In this document: in pieces, positions 14,071-21,832 of the stretch
Numbering within the stretch: position 1 is the stretch's first letter
Layout: each line of letters begins with the position of its first letter
From: JBIQLO01 sp044464175
GTDB taxonomy: Bacteria; Planctomycetota; Phycisphaerae; Tepidisphaerales; Tepidisphaeraceae
Length of the DNA stretch: 28,207 bases
Direction: 5' to 3'
NCBI GenBank assembly: GCA_044464175.1
Contig: JBIQLO010000028.1
Location: 1-28,207, forward strand
Notes under the pieces: generated by a model
Databases searched by the model: none
What the model was told of the DNA's origin: nothing
The model's input: the letters and a program-made list of their open reading frames with translations, nothing else
Position numbers and translations under genes: made by a program

Positions 14071-16056
14071 TCAGGAAGGCTGGGGCGCCGCGACATACCC
14101 CAGCCGCTGGACCAGGCGATCATAATCGAACCATTCCCTGATGAGCGGCTGACGCATCTCCTGCCCCAACTGCATGCCTGTCACCATCTCATAGATGCCC
14201 TGCGTTTCCGGCGTCCACTCCGGCTTGACCGACTCCAATCGCGCCACCGCCACGCGGGCCGCCGCTGGAAGATTGATCACAGCCATCGGATGAGGCTCCT
14301 TGGTTTGGGCCGCCTGGGTCAACAATTCAAAGGCTGCCTGCGTGAACTGTCCATGTGCCACCGCCGGCAGCGTGAGATTTTCGATCGGCATGCCCGGCCG
14401 GGAGGAAATCGGCCCCACCGACTTCACCTGCATCCCTGCCGCCTTGGCCGCCGTCCCCAAACCGTCCTTCTTAGCTTTCTCAAAAAGCGCCTGCGCTTTG
14501 GCCTTGGCCTGCTGATATCCCTCCTGAAGCCGCGCATCCCGCTCCACCTGTTGGCGTACCTGTGCCAGATTCTCCGGTTGATGCGAGGGCTGGGCGGCCG
14601 TCAGGCGAAAATAATAGGTGTCATCCTGCGGGTCCGTCAGCGGCAGCGACAGCTTGTACAGCGGCAGCGCGGCCGGATTGTCCTTTCCGTTGTTGGGCAG
14701 CAGGGGGGCGGCATCGGCCAGGGCGTATTCCGCAAAAGCCGTCGTCCCCACGCCCGCCTCATTGTCGCCTTCGCCCCCCATCGTATGGGTCGAACCGATG
14801 CCCGCCAACCCCGACAACTCCTTTGCGCCCTTGAACTGATCCAGATCCACAATCGACAACCGCACGTGGTGTTGCTTCTGGATCAAGTCAGCCAGTTTCT
14901 GCAGGTATTCAAAGCTGGCATACGGCACCCCCAGCGAGCTGCCGGCGGCCTTGGTCGACGCCTGCGAAGGCTTGCTCGTGGCATTCGCTGCCGCATACGC
15001 ATCAAAATCCTTCTGAAGCCGCCCCTCAATGTCCGCCCGGATCTTCTTCTGCAGGGTCTTGGCGGCCTCATCCACCAGATTGTCCCGAATGTCCCCAAAG
15101 ACCTTCTCGAACGGCTGAATCACCGTTTCCGTCGCGGCCGGAGCTGTCGCCGGGGCTGTGGTGGCCTGGGTTGCCGGACGGGTGGCTGGCACACGGAACT
15201 GGTCCGGATGAGCCTGGTATTGCTTGTACGCCTCTACCTTCCACTCATATTCGCTTCTGGATCCCTGCACCGCCTTGCGCAGATCGGCCCAGCCCAGCTT
15301 AAGATACTGGAGTTTAATCCGATCCGGGTAGCGATATCCGAAGCCCAGCGGGTTCTCCTGGCTGTAGGCCCCCGGCGCATCGTCGGCAAATCGCTCGAAG
15401 AGGGATTGGAGCTGCTCCTGGCCAGGTGCCGGCGCCTTTTTCGCCAACGCCTCCGCGTCAAATTCCACCATCTGCAGCGTCAGGTCCTGCCATTGGGTCG
15501 CCAGCGCCCGCCGACGCATCGGCTGCGAGACTTTCACAACCCCCGCCGCCCGTTCCGCCGCATTCTGGACGAGCAGAAAATTGGCCACCGTCCCATGGAT
15601 CGCATCCTTCAGGTCCGGGTCGCGCAGCTCGCCGTACGGCACCGCCTTGTGTTCCCGGTCCAGCACAATGATCCGCTGCTCCAGCAGAGATTCCAGCCGG
15701 TCGGCACTGACCTGAATCCCCATCCGCCGCGCTTCGAGTTGAAGCAGATAGTACATCCCGCGATGCTCATCGATGGCCTGCACCGCCTCGATCCCCAGCG
15801 TTTGTGCCAGGGGAATATACTGCTGACGTCCGCCATAGTAGCTCGTCATGAAAATGTTGCCTTTAAGCAGGTTCCATTCCTGCGAGGCATTGGCGATCAC
15901 CCGGCTCGTGACTTCCTGATCGCCGATCCGTCCTTCCACAATGTCCCGCCGCCCGGAAAAATGGCTGACCGCCGGCGGAATAATGAAGACCACCATCAGC
16001 CCGGCGGCGAAGATGGTCAGGATCTTTTTCTGGTTTTGCTTTAACAGGTGGTACAT
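14071..16056 (-). CDS. PpiD/SurA-like membrane-anchored periplasmic chaperone, no visible parvulin domain
   Basis: With the start at 16056 (MYHLLKQNQKK), the protein is 661 residues. That start has AAGGA 7 bp upstream and lies just downstream of a TTGTGG-17-TATAGT promoter; an ATG at 16164 lies upstream of the promoter. A single N-terminal membrane anchor (about 12-30, LTIFAAGLMVVFIIPPAV) is followed by GRIGDQEVTSRVI and a SurA_N-like helical region, the PpiD pattern. I find no parvulin catalytic core. A Pro/Thr/Ala linker (PATRPATQATTAPATAPAA) sits about residue 295-320. The C-terminal half holds helix-rich QVRQQVERDARLQEGYQQAKAKAQALFEKA, as in PpiD. The likely role is periplasmic folding of exported proteins. 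Annotation as SurA_N-domain protein is safest. Confidence 0.75.
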   Translation of the reverse strand: MYHLLKQNQKKILTIFAAGLMVVFIIPPAVSHFSGRRDIVEGRIGDQEVTSRVIANASQEWNLLKGNIFMTSYYGGRQQYIPLAQTLGIEAVQAIDEHRGMYYLLQLEARRMGIQVSADRLESLLEQRIIVLDREHKAVPYGELRDPDLKDAIHGTVANFLLVQNAAERAAGVVKVSQPMRRRALATQWQDLTLQMVEFDAEALAKKAPAPGQEQLQSLFERFADDAPGAYSQENPLGFGYRYPDRIKLQYLKLGWADLRKAVQGSRSEYEWKVEAYKQYQAHPDQFRVPATRPATQATTAPATAPAATETVIQPFEKVFGDIRDNLVDEAAKTLQKKIRADIEGRLQKDFDAYAAANATSKPSQASTKAAGSSLGVPYASFEYLQKLADLIQKQHHVRLSIVDLDQFKGAKELSGLAGIGSTHTMGGEGDNEAGVGTTAFAEYALADAAPLLPNNGKDNPAALPLYKLSLPLTDPQDDTYYFRLTAAQPSHQPENLAQVRQQVERDARLQEGYQQAKAKAQALFEKAKKDGLGTAAKAAGMQVKSVGPISSRPGMPIENLTLPAVAHGQFTQAAFELLTQAAQTKEPHPMAVINLPAAARVAVARLESVKPEWTPETQGIYEMVTGMQLGQEMRQPLIREWFDYDRLVQRLGYVAAPQPS

Positions 16057-16078
16057 GTCGTATCCTTGTTGGAGCAGC

Positions 16079-16107
16079 ACTATAAGAGCGTTCCCCGGCC
16101 CCCACAA
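16079..16107 (-). promoter_or_regulatory. Promoter of the PpiD-like gene
   Basis: On the minus strand TTGTGG (16107-16102) and TATAGT (16084-16079) are separated by 17 bp. The predicted start near 16072 leaves a leader of about 15 nt that contains the AAGGA Shine-Dalgarno before the ATG at 16056, so it also fixes the start codon. Confidence 0.62.
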
Positions 16108-16247
16108 GCCGCCGACACTCCTCCCATCCTCCCGGCCCCCGGTATGAGCGAGGGACGCGGTCATTCACGCATGGAAATCCACGCCCCGAGTACGCCATAC
16201 TCCCCTGAATTCCTAACCCCCATCCCTGGCGGGCGACCAAAAAAATA

Positions 16248-16276
16248 TTGGACAACTTTCGCTTTCGTGGTATTAT
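16248..16276 (+). promoter_or_regulatory. Promoter of the glycine-rich RRM gene
   Basis: TTGGAC (16248-16253) and TATTAT (16271-16276) are spaced by exactly 17 bp in a local AT-rich patch that includes AAAAAAATATT just upstream, an UP-element-like A-tract. The start would be near 16283. Confidence 0.68.
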
Positions 16277-16282
16277 GGCAAC

Positions 16283-16452
16283 GTGAACGGTTGGACAGGC
16301 AGCGGGTATGCGGCAGCGGTTTCAAATCCAAATCGACGGCCTCTTGTCACTTGTGCCCTCCCACCTTTGGGCCTGCACGGCGCGGCCCCTTTCGATTCGG
16401 ACCCGGAAAGCAGCCATCGGGTCCATTTGCCCACCATATAGAGGAGATTCTC
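16283..16452 (+). promoter_or_regulatory. Long 5' leader of the RRM mRNA
   Basis: From the predicted start to the ATG there are about 170 nt without a convincing ORF, unusual in this compact region. Long structured leaders are typical of cold-inducible mRNAs such as cspA, and glycine-rich RRM proteins of cyanobacteria are cold-inducible. GAGGAG at 16441-16446 is the Shine-Dalgarno. A thermosensor or autoregulatory role is inference. Confidence 0.4.
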
Positions 16453-16815
16453 ATGGGCAGGCGTCTCTATGTAGGAAATTTGAGCTATTCGGTCGATAGC
16501 TCCCAGTTGCAGGAACTCTTTGCGCAGCATGGAACCGTCAACAGCGCGGAAGTCATCAGTGACCGCGACACCGGCCGCAGCAAAGGATTCGGCTTCGTTG
16601 AAATGGCAACCGATGAAGAGGCCCAGGCGGCCATTGCCGCCCTCAACGGCCAGCAGAACGATGGTCGGGCTCTGACCGTCAATGAAGCCCGTCCGCGTGA
16701 AGAGCGTGGCGGCGGCGGTGGCCGTGGTGGCTACGGCGGTGGTGGTGGCCGTGGCGGCTACGGCGGCGGCGGTGGTGGCCGCGGCGGCCGGGGCGGCGGA
16801 CGCGACCGCTATTAA
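16453..16815 (+). CDS. Glycine-rich RNA-binding protein with one RRM
   Basis: A 120-residue protein. One RRM occupies about 4-81 with RNP2 LYVGNL (5-10) and RNP1 KGFGFVEM (44-51), each with the aromatic residues that stack on RNA bases. The C-terminal about 85-120 is an RGG/GGY-type low-complexity tail ending GGGRDRY, as in plant GRPs and bacterial Rbp proteins. Such proteins bind single-stranded RNA, act as chaperones and are often cold- or stress-induced. The ATG at 16453 is chosen because GAGGAG lies 6 bp upstream and RNP2 follows immediately; upstream in-frame codons lie in the leader. It is monocistronic: its own promoter upstream and a strong terminator downstream. Confidence 0.95.
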   Translation: MGRRLYVGNLSYSVDSSQLQELFAQHGTVNSAEVISDRDTGRSKGFGFVEMATDEEAQAAIAALNGQQNDGRALTVNEARPREERGGGGGRGGYGGGGGRGGYGGGGGGRGGRGGGRDRY

Positions 16816-16847
16816 TCCCGTCTTCCATACGACGCGAATACGAATTG

Positions 16848-16881
16848 AAAGAGGCCGCCCCGCAAGGCGGCCTCTTTTCTT
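16848..16881 (+). terminator. Intrinsic terminator after the RRM gene
   Basis: AAAGAGGCCGCC (16848-16859) and GGCGGCCTCTTT (16866-16877) form a perfect 12-bp stem with a 6-nt loop, followed by CTTTTC. It begins 32 bp after the RRM stop. Confidence 0.92.
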
Positions 16882-17130
16882 TTCATTTCCCCATCTCATT
16901 AAAGGACCGGACATTTTGTCCAAGACCGGAGCGCAGGCACCTCTCCCTCAGCCAAGCTCATCCACAATGCTCTCCATTTCCTCCCTTCAGAGCCTCTTGG
17001 ACGCTTCGAAATTATTAAAAGTGGCGATTGCTGGCAGTGATTTTGCTCGCGGAAATGGCCGGCATGAGAATTTGACCCCATTTCCAGCCCATAGGTGACC
17101 GGCGGCCGACTGGGTTGAAGGGAGCGAGCC
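16882..17130 (+). other. Gap between RRM terminator and small membrane peptide gene
   Basis: About 250 bp with no recognisable gene, RNA or repeat. It contains locally AT-rich spots (around 17010-17022) but no hexamer pair with proper spacing. It must hold the promoter of the small gene at 17131 if that gene is real. Confidence 0.4.
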
Positions 17131-17352
17131 ATGACGACAACCCCGGAAGGAACCCCCGGCGATCCACTTCCCCCCAACCGTGACACGAATGGGCCTTGGT
17201 CTTGGATCTGGATCATCATCGTAATTATCATCATCATCTTGATAATCTGGTGGTGTGCCGGAAGCGGACGATGGGGAAATCGCGGCGGCCCGGCCCGGCC
17301 GGGAACGCCCAACGCCCCGGCAACGCCACCGACCACCCAGACCGCACCGTAA
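17131..17352 (+). CDS. Small single-pass membrane protein, function unknown
   Basis: A 73-residue protein: a hydrophilic N-terminal 20 residues rich in T, P, G and D, then an exceptional isoleucine-rich membrane segment (WSWIWIIIVIIIIILIIWW, about 23-41) flanked by tryptophans, one cysteine, and a G/R/P/A-rich tail ending TPPTTQTAP. AAGGGAG lies about 7 bp before the ATG. Tryptophan belts and the Pro/Thr tail suggest a genuine anchored peptide rather than a chance ORF. It is convergent with the phosphate transporter gene, 55 bp away. No family recognised. Confidence 0.6.
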   Translation: MTTTPEGTPGDPLPPNRDTNGPWSWIWIIIVIIIIILIIWWCAGSGRWGNRGGPARPGTPNAPATPPTTQTAP

Positions 17353-17407
17353 GCCATCCCGCTCCGTGCGCGGTGGTTCACGGCCTTGGGACTGCATCAA
17401 TCTCCGG

Positions 17408-18472
17408 CTACATCACCGCGTGGATCAGCAGGTAACAGATGCCCGCGATGAACGCCGCGCACGGCAGCGTCAGAATCCAGGCCATCACGATCCGCTCTCC
17501 CCAGATCCAGCGCACGGAGCGGACGCCCCGGCTCGTTCCCACGCCCAGAATCGATCCCGTGATCGCGTGCGTTGTTGAAATGGGAATGCCCCAGTGGGTA
17601 GCCGCGATGATCGTGGTGGCGGCCGCCGTCTCGGCGCTGAATCCACCGACTGGCTGGAGTCGCGTGATGCCCGATCCCATCGTTTTGACAATGCGCCAGC
17701 CGCCAAAGATCGTCCCCAGCGCGATGGCGAGGTGACATGAGAGGATGATCGGCAGGCCGTATTCGTGATGCAGCCATGGCAGGGGGAGATGGCCCCAGGT
17801 GGTCCATTCCGGATGTCCCGAGGCGATCAACAGCAGCACGATGATCCCCATCGTCTTCTGCGCATCGTTACCGCCGTGTCCTAGGCTGTAGATGCCCGCC
17901 GACAGGAGTTGCAGCCGCCGGAAGAGCTTGTCCACCTTGTGTGGAGTGGAACGGCGGAAAATCCAGGAGACGGCGATCATCACCCCGCCGCCAAGAATGA
18001 AACCGATGATCGGCGAAAGGAAGAGAAACGCCAGCAGCAGTGCCCACTCACGACCGAAGATGATGACCCCAAGCCCCCCCTTGGCTATGGCCGCTCCGGC
18101 GATCGCGCTGACCAGCGCGTGCGAGGAACTGGTCGGCAGCGCCAGCAGCCAGGTGAGGATGTTCCAGACGATCGCCCCCAGCAACCCCGCCAGGACCACA
18201 TAGACATCAACGAATTGGGTGTGGACCAGCCCCGTTCCGATCGTGCTGGCTACGCCCGTGCCGAAAATGAAGGCGGCGATGAAATTGAAGAACGCCGCCC
18301 ACGCCACCGCCTGGAACGGGCTCAAAACACGCGTGGAGACGATTGTCGCGATGGAATTGGCCGCGTCATGGAAACCGTTGAGAAAATCGAAAATCAGCGC
18401 AATGAAAATGATGAACAGAATCAACGCCAGCGGTGGCGGAACGGCTTGGGCAAGAGGCAGGCAAATCGACAT
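17408..18472 (-). CDS. PiT-family inorganic phosphate transporter
   Basis: A 354-residue multi-pass protein from the ATG at 18472. It carries both PiT signature repeats: NGFHDAANSIAT near the N-terminus and SLGHGGNDAQKTMG in the second half, plus ALPTSSSHALVSAIAGAAIAKGG and ISTTHAITGSILGVGTSRG, the duplicated transport core. PiT proteins import phosphate as a metal-phosphate complex with protons. A GTG at 18535 would add 21 residues and has a better Shine-Dalgarno (GGGAG), but the extra segment is proline/arginine-rich and does not fit the family, so the start is uncertain. It follows the DUF47 gene on the same strand, the usual pit accessory order. Confidence 0.9.
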   Translation of the reverse strand: MSICLPLAQAVPPPLALILFIIFIALIFDFLNGFHDAANSIATIVSTRVLSPFQAVAWAAFFNFIAAFIFGTGVASTIGTGLVHTQFVDVYVVLAGLLGAIVWNILTWLLALPTSSSHALVSAIAGAAIAKGGLGVIIFGREWALLLAFLFLSPIIGFILGGGVMIAVSWIFRRSTPHKVDKLFRRLQLLSAGIYSLGHGGNDAQKTMGIIVLLLIASGHPEWTTWGHLPLPWLHHEYGLPIILSCHLAIALGTIFGGWRIVKTMGSGITRLQPVGGFSAETAAATTIIAATHWGIPISTTHAITGSILGVGTSRGVRSVRWIWGERIVMAWILTLPCAAFIAGICYLLIHAVM

Positions 18473-18553
18473 GGTGGCGGGTTGGAGCAGGGGTGGGAAC
18501 GCACCGGGCGGCCGGCTCCGAATACCGGTCGCCACCTCGGCAGGTCTCCCGGA

Positions 18554-19177
18554 TCATCCATTTTTCAAAACGATGCGCTCGAGCGTATTGGTCACATCCT
18601 CGCACCCGTCGATGGCATCTTCGATGTACTCATAAAATTCCTTCCACTTGATCACGTGCAGCGTGTCATGGCTGCCATCGTACAATTTCGAGATCGCCGC
18701 GTGATGGTTGTCATCCCCCTCGCTTTCCAGGCGATGCACCTCAATCAGCGCCTCCTGCAGTTCCGACAGCTTGCGGCTCTTGCGCAGGCGATGCACCGCC
18801 TCACTCAGCACCTTGGTCGCCTCCACCAGCAGATCGACCTGCTTCTTGAACGGCTCTTCCATCACCCTCACGTGATATAGAGCGAATCGCTTGGCCAGGG
18901 CGTCGATCGTATCGACAATGTCGTCCAGTTCTCCCACCAGCGTGTGGATATCTTCCCGGTCAAACGGGGTGATGAAGGTCCGGTCCAGCCGGTCCAGGCA
19001 CTGATGGGCCAGATCGTCCGCGGCGTGTTCCTCGCCGCGGATGCGCTGGATCGCATCGCCCATGCTTGGAAAGGTCTGGGTCAACTGCCGAAGATATTCC
19101 GCCGCATTCATCGCATGGCGCGACAATCCCTCGAAAAAATCATAAAAGACCGTGTCCTTGGGCAGCAGATTGAACAT
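18554..19177 (-). CDS. DUF47/PhoU-like protein, PiT accessory
   Basis: A 207-residue all-helical protein starting MFNLLPKDTVFYDFFEGLSRHAMNAAEYL, exactly the family opening. It continues with RGEEHAADDLAHQCLDRLDRTFITPFDREDIHTLVGELDDIVDTIDA (the core PhoU-like helices with the acidic E/D metal residues) and WKEFYEYIEDAIDGCEDVTNTLERIVLKNG, the typical end. DUF47 proteins are encoded next to PiT transporters and are thought to regulate them. Upstream in-frame codons exist, but the family start and length support 19177; GGAAGGA lies about 13 bp upstream, slightly far. It precedes the PiT gene in the same transcription unit. Confidence 0.92.
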   Translation of the reverse strand: MFNLLPKDTVFYDFFEGLSRHAMNAAEYLRQLTQTFPSMGDAIQRIRGEEHAADDLAHQCLDRLDRTFITPFDREDIHTLVGELDDIVDTIDALAKRFALYHVRVMEEPFKKQVDLLVEATKVLSEAVHRLRKSRKLSELQEALIEVHRLESEGDDNHHAAISKLYDGSHDTLHVIKWKEFYEYIEDAIDGCEDVTNTLERIVLKNG

Positions 19178-19331
19178 GCGTGATCCGGTATCCTTCCACC
19201 GTGGCTGAAGATGGTCCGGATTGTAAGAGCCGAATCGCTTCATGCAAGCGGCCTTAACAGCCGGGATCGCCCCTTCCGTAGGGAATACGGGACCTGTGCC
19301 CCTTGAAAAAGGACTTATGGCCCGAGCCGTT

Positions 19332-19360
19332 TTGCCTGCTTCTGCCGATTGGCATAGGAT
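19332..19360 (+). promoter_or_regulatory. Possible promoter of the uracil-DNA glycosylase gene
   Basis: TTGCCT (19332-19337) and TAGGAT (19355-19360) are 17 bp apart, both with moderate matches. A transcript would begin about 19367, only 3 nt before the ATG at 19370, implying a leaderless mRNA or use of the in-frame ATG at 19427. Confidence 0.4.
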
Positions 19361-19369
19361 GGGGCGCCT

Positions 19370-20236
19370 ATGGACGACAGCGGCGCGCGACATCGAGCGG
19401 CCCTTTGGCTGCGGGCGGAACGGGCGATGGGGCTGAACTGGGCTCCCGCCCCGGCCATCGGTGTTGTCGTAGAGGCGGCCAGGGGTGCCAACAAGGGTGC
19501 CAAGCCGCCGACCGTTCCGATGTCCCCAGCACCTGCCCGCCCGCCCGCGGCGCCCGCTCCGCGCCCGGCCCCTCTTGTGACTCCCGTCATGCAGGCGGCG
19601 CCTCTCTCCCCGTCGCGTCCCGACATCACCGGTCCGCGCCTCCCCACGGCGGAAAAGAAGCGACTTCTGGCGGAAATGAACGAGAATGAGGTGCGTGGCT
19701 GCGTCAAATGCCGCCTATCGCAGGGGCGCACCCATACCGTCTTTGGCGATGGCGATCCCGACGCCCCCCTCTTTTTCATCGGTGAGGGTCCGGGTGAAAA
19801 TGAAGACAAGACCGGCCGCCCCTTTGTCGGCCGGGCCGGCACCCTGCTCGATAAAATGATCGCCGCCATGGGCCTCCGGCGTGAGCAGGTTTACATAGGC
19901 AACATCGTCAAGTGTCGCCCCCCCGGAAATCGCGTTCCCATGCCCGATGAGGTCGAAACCTGCACTCCGTATCTCGTGCGCCAATTGGAAATCATCCGGC
20001 CCCGCGTCATCGTCACCCTGGGTCTCCCCGCCGCCCGATACATGCTCGGCAATCCCAAGTTGTCGATGGGCCGAATCCGCGGCCAGTGGCAAAGCTGGCG
20101 CGGCATAAAACTCATGCCGACCTATCACCCCTCCTACGTATTGCGTACCTACACCGAGCAGGTTCGAGGGATGGTATGGAACGACCTGAAACAGGTCATG
20201 GGCGAGCTGGGGCTAAAGCCCCCCGGCGAAGGGTGA
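19370..20236 (+). CDS. Type-4 (Fe-S) uracil-DNA glycosylase
   Basis: A 288-residue protein. After a variable N-terminus and a long Pro/Ala linker (about 44-85), the catalytic domain has C111-x-x-C114 (GCVKCRL), C182 (NIVKCRPPGNR) and C198 (ETCTPYL), the four iron-sulfur ligands of type-4 UDGs. Motif A is GEGPGENEDKTGRPFVGRAG (138-157) and motif B is HPSYVLR (263-269). It removes uracil from DNA in base-excision repair. The start is uncertain: ATG at 19370 or 19427 (after a G-rich stretch). The last codons include a palindrome (see 20209-20222), giving the C-terminal ELGLKPPGEG. dnaA follows 207 bp downstream on the same strand. Confidence 0.93.
   Translation: MDDSGARHRAALWLRAERAMGLNWAPAPAIGVVVEAARGANKGAKPPTVPMSPAPARPPAAPAPRPAPLVTPVMQAAPLSPSRPDITGPRLPTAEKKRLLAEMNENEVRGCVKCRLSQGRTHTVFGDGDPDAPLFFIGEGPGENEDKTGRPFVGRAGTLLDKMIAAMGLRREQVYIGNIVKCRPPGNRVPMPDEVETCTPYLVRQLEIIRPRVIVTLGLPAARYMLGNPKLSMGRIRGQWQSWRGIKLMPTYHPSYVLRTYTEQVRGMVWNDLKQVMGELGLKPPGEG
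20209..20222. repeat. Palindrome GGGGCT-AA-AGCCCC inside the 3' end of the glycosylase gene
   Basis: Perfect 6-bp inverted repeat around AA, 12 bp before the stop codon. The motif GGGGCT..AGCCCC is a common short dispersed palindrome in GC-rich bacteria. Here it would encode the terminal GLKPP residues, suggesting that a repeat inserted at the gene end and extended the protein. Confidence 0.4.
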
Positions 20237-20443
20237 AGGGAAAAAAAGGCCGGATTTCTGCTCAATTTCACCTTGTTTTCCGGCGAATCTGTTGTCATTC
20301 TCCACCGGATTTTTTGTGAAGTGCCCTGCGAGTTGGTACTCTTGGCTTTTGACGTTACATTTCCGGCGGCGCCGTGAGAAGAGTCGCCGAAGAAGGTTGT
20401 TGTTGTAATGAATCGCCGTTTGCTCTCGGACCAGTAAGCAATC

Positions 20444-21796
20444 ATGTTGACGACCCCGCTGCCTGCGCCGGCCACTCCGCGCCGTGCGCCTGATATTTCG
20501 TCGCTGGACCCAAGGCTCTGGCAGCAGATGCTCCAGACCGTCCGGATCCAGCATCCGGCGTTGCACCGCATCTGGTTCGACCAGATGCAACCGCGCCAAC
20601 TCACCAACGGGGTGATCCAGGTCAAGGTGCAGACCGCCGCCCAACTGAACTTCTGCCAGAGCCAGTGCCAGCAACCCTTCACCGCTGCCGCCCAGCAGGT
20701 GACCGGCCGCCTGGTCGCCGTCAGCTTCCACTGCGACAATCTGCCCAGTGGCGGGGTCTTTAACGAATCGGAGCAACCCCATCCCCTCAATCCCGATTAC
20801 GTCTTCGAGAATTTTGTCACGGGTCCCTGCAATCGCCTGCCCCACGCCGCCACCGTCGCGGTGGCCGAGCAACCGGGCAAGGCGTACAACCCCCTGTTTA
20901 TTCACGGTGGCGTTGGGCTGGGCAAGACCCACCTCCTGCAGGCCGCCTGCCAGAAGGTTCTGGAGCGCCGGCGCGATGCGCGCATTCTCTATCTTTCCTG
21001 CGACAGCTTCATCAACCAGTTCATTACGGCCGTCGAGAGTGGCGATATGGCGCAGTTCCGATACCGCTATCGCCAGGTTGATCTGCTCGTGATTGATGAC
21101 ATCCATTTCCTGGCCGGGCGCGATCGCACCCAGGAGGAGTTTTTCCACACCTTCAATACGCTCTATCAGGGACACAAGCAGATCATCCTCAGCGCGGACT
21201 GTCCCCCAAACGAGATTCCGGAACTGGAGGAGCGGCTGATCAGCCGTTTCAACTGGGGCCTGGTCGCCCGCATTGAAAAGCCCTGCTATGAGACGCGCGT
21301 CGCCATCCTGCAGAAAAAGGCCCGCCTGCGCGGATTGACGCTTCCCGAAGACGTCATCTGCTACATCGCCGCCCGCGTGGAGAACAACACGCGCGAGCTG
21401 GAGGGAGCCATCACCAAGGTGCAGGGAATGGGCATGCTTCAGGAGGGCCGAATCGATCTGGAGCTGGCCAAATCCGCCCTGGGCGACACCGTCACTCCCG
21501 ATCAGAAACGCGTGACCATCCAGCAGATTCTGGAGGCCGTCACCAGGTACTACAACGTGCGCCTCAGCGATCTGCAGAGCAAGAAACGCCACAAGAGCAT
21601 CGCCTTCCCCCGACAGGTCTGCATGTACTTGGCCCGCCGCTACACGCGATATTCACTTGAGGAGATCGGCGGGTACTTCGGCGGGCGGGATCACACCACC
21701 ATCCTCCACGGCGTCCGCGCCATCGACGAGGACATCCGCAACAACCCCGACATCGCCAATCAGTTGACGCAGTTGGAAGCCCAACTGATGCAATAA
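20444..21796 (+). CDS. dnaA: Chromosomal replication initiator DnaA
   Basis: A 450-residue protein with all DnaA domains: an N-terminal domain I (about 20-95, PRLWQQMLQTV, IWFDQMQP), a very short linker, the AAA+ domain III starting PLNPDYVFENFVTGPCN (about 114-130) with Walker A GGVGLGKTH (155-163), Walker B LLVIDDIHF (214-222) and sensor/Arg-finger region ELEERLISRFNWGL, and the DNA-binding domain IV with the signature GGRDHTTILHGVRAI (413-427). It binds DnaA boxes and melts the origin. The gene is flanked by the glycosylase and a convergent UDP-sugar pyrophosphorylase rather than dnaN/recF/gyrB, so it is not in a classical oriC cluster. The Shine-Dalgarno is weak. No clear consensus DnaA boxes are seen in the flanking gaps. 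Confidence 0.95.
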   Translation: MLTTPLPAPATPRRAPDISSLDPRLWQQMLQTVRIQHPALHRIWFDQMQPRQLTNGVIQVKVQTAAQLNFCQSQCQQPFTAAAQQVTGRLVAVSFHCDNLPSGGVFNESEQPHPLNPDYVFENFVTGPCNRLPHAATVAVAEQPGKAYNPLFIHGGVGLGKTHLLQAACQKVLERRRDARILYLSCDSFINQFITAVESGDMAQFRYRYRQVDLLVIDDIHFLAGRDRTQEEFFHTFNTLYQGHKQIILSADCPPNEIPELEERLISRFNWGLVARIEKPCYETRVAILQKKARLRGLTLPEDVICYIAARVENNTRELEGAITKVQGMGMLQEGRIDLELAKSALGDTVTPDQKRVTIQQILEAVTRYYNVRLSDLQSKKRHKSIAFPRQVCMYLARRYTRYSLEEIGGYFGGRDHTTILHGVRAIDEDIRNNPDIANQLTQLEAQLMQ

Positions 21797-21800
21797 GGGT

Positions 21801-21832
21801 GGGCGTCAGCCCCGAGGCACGGGCAGGCCCGT
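21801..21832. repeat. Paired hairpins in the dnaA 3' intergenic gap
   Basis: GGGC-GTCA-GCCC (21801-21812) and ACGGGC-AG-GCCCGT (21819-21832) follow the dnaA stop within a 57-bp convergent gap. There is no T-run, so intrinsic termination is unlikely; the arrangement resembles a REP doublet. The post-stop GGGTGGGC is also found next to the trpB stop on the minus strand. Confidence 0.4.

Larger units (their letters stand above)
16057..16452. other. Divergent intergenic region between PpiD-like and RRM genes
   Basis: This 396-bp gap holds the minus-strand PpiD promoter at its left end, a plus-strand promoter near the middle (16248-16276) and the RRM leader. The remaining 16108-16247 is C-rich on the plus strand; I see no RNA gene or repeat in it. 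Confidence 0.6.

Noticed and set aside
14290..16044. 584-codon plus-strand ORF opposite the PpiD-like gene
   Set aside because: Antisense shadow; arginine/leucine-rich with no recognisable domain, and the minus strand has a promoter, Shine-Dalgarno and family match.
16283..16400. tRNA T-arm-like GGTTTCAAATCC in the RRM leader
   Set aside because: The flanking 5-bp stems are not complementary and no acceptor, D or anticodon arms fit.
14050..20358. Identical 12-mer TTTTGACGTTAC at 14050-14061 (minus) and 20347-20358 (plus), each upstream of a gene
   Set aside because: Shared 12-mers are expected by chance many times in a 28-kb window; no third copy and no spacing rule.
20237..20443. Possible DnaA boxes upstream of dnaA (TTCTCCACC)
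   Set aside because: Two mismatches to the consensus and only a single site; not enough for an origin or autoregulation call.
20213..21592. 459-codon minus-strand ORF opposite dnaA
   Set aside because: Antisense shadow of a clear dnaA; no translation signals.
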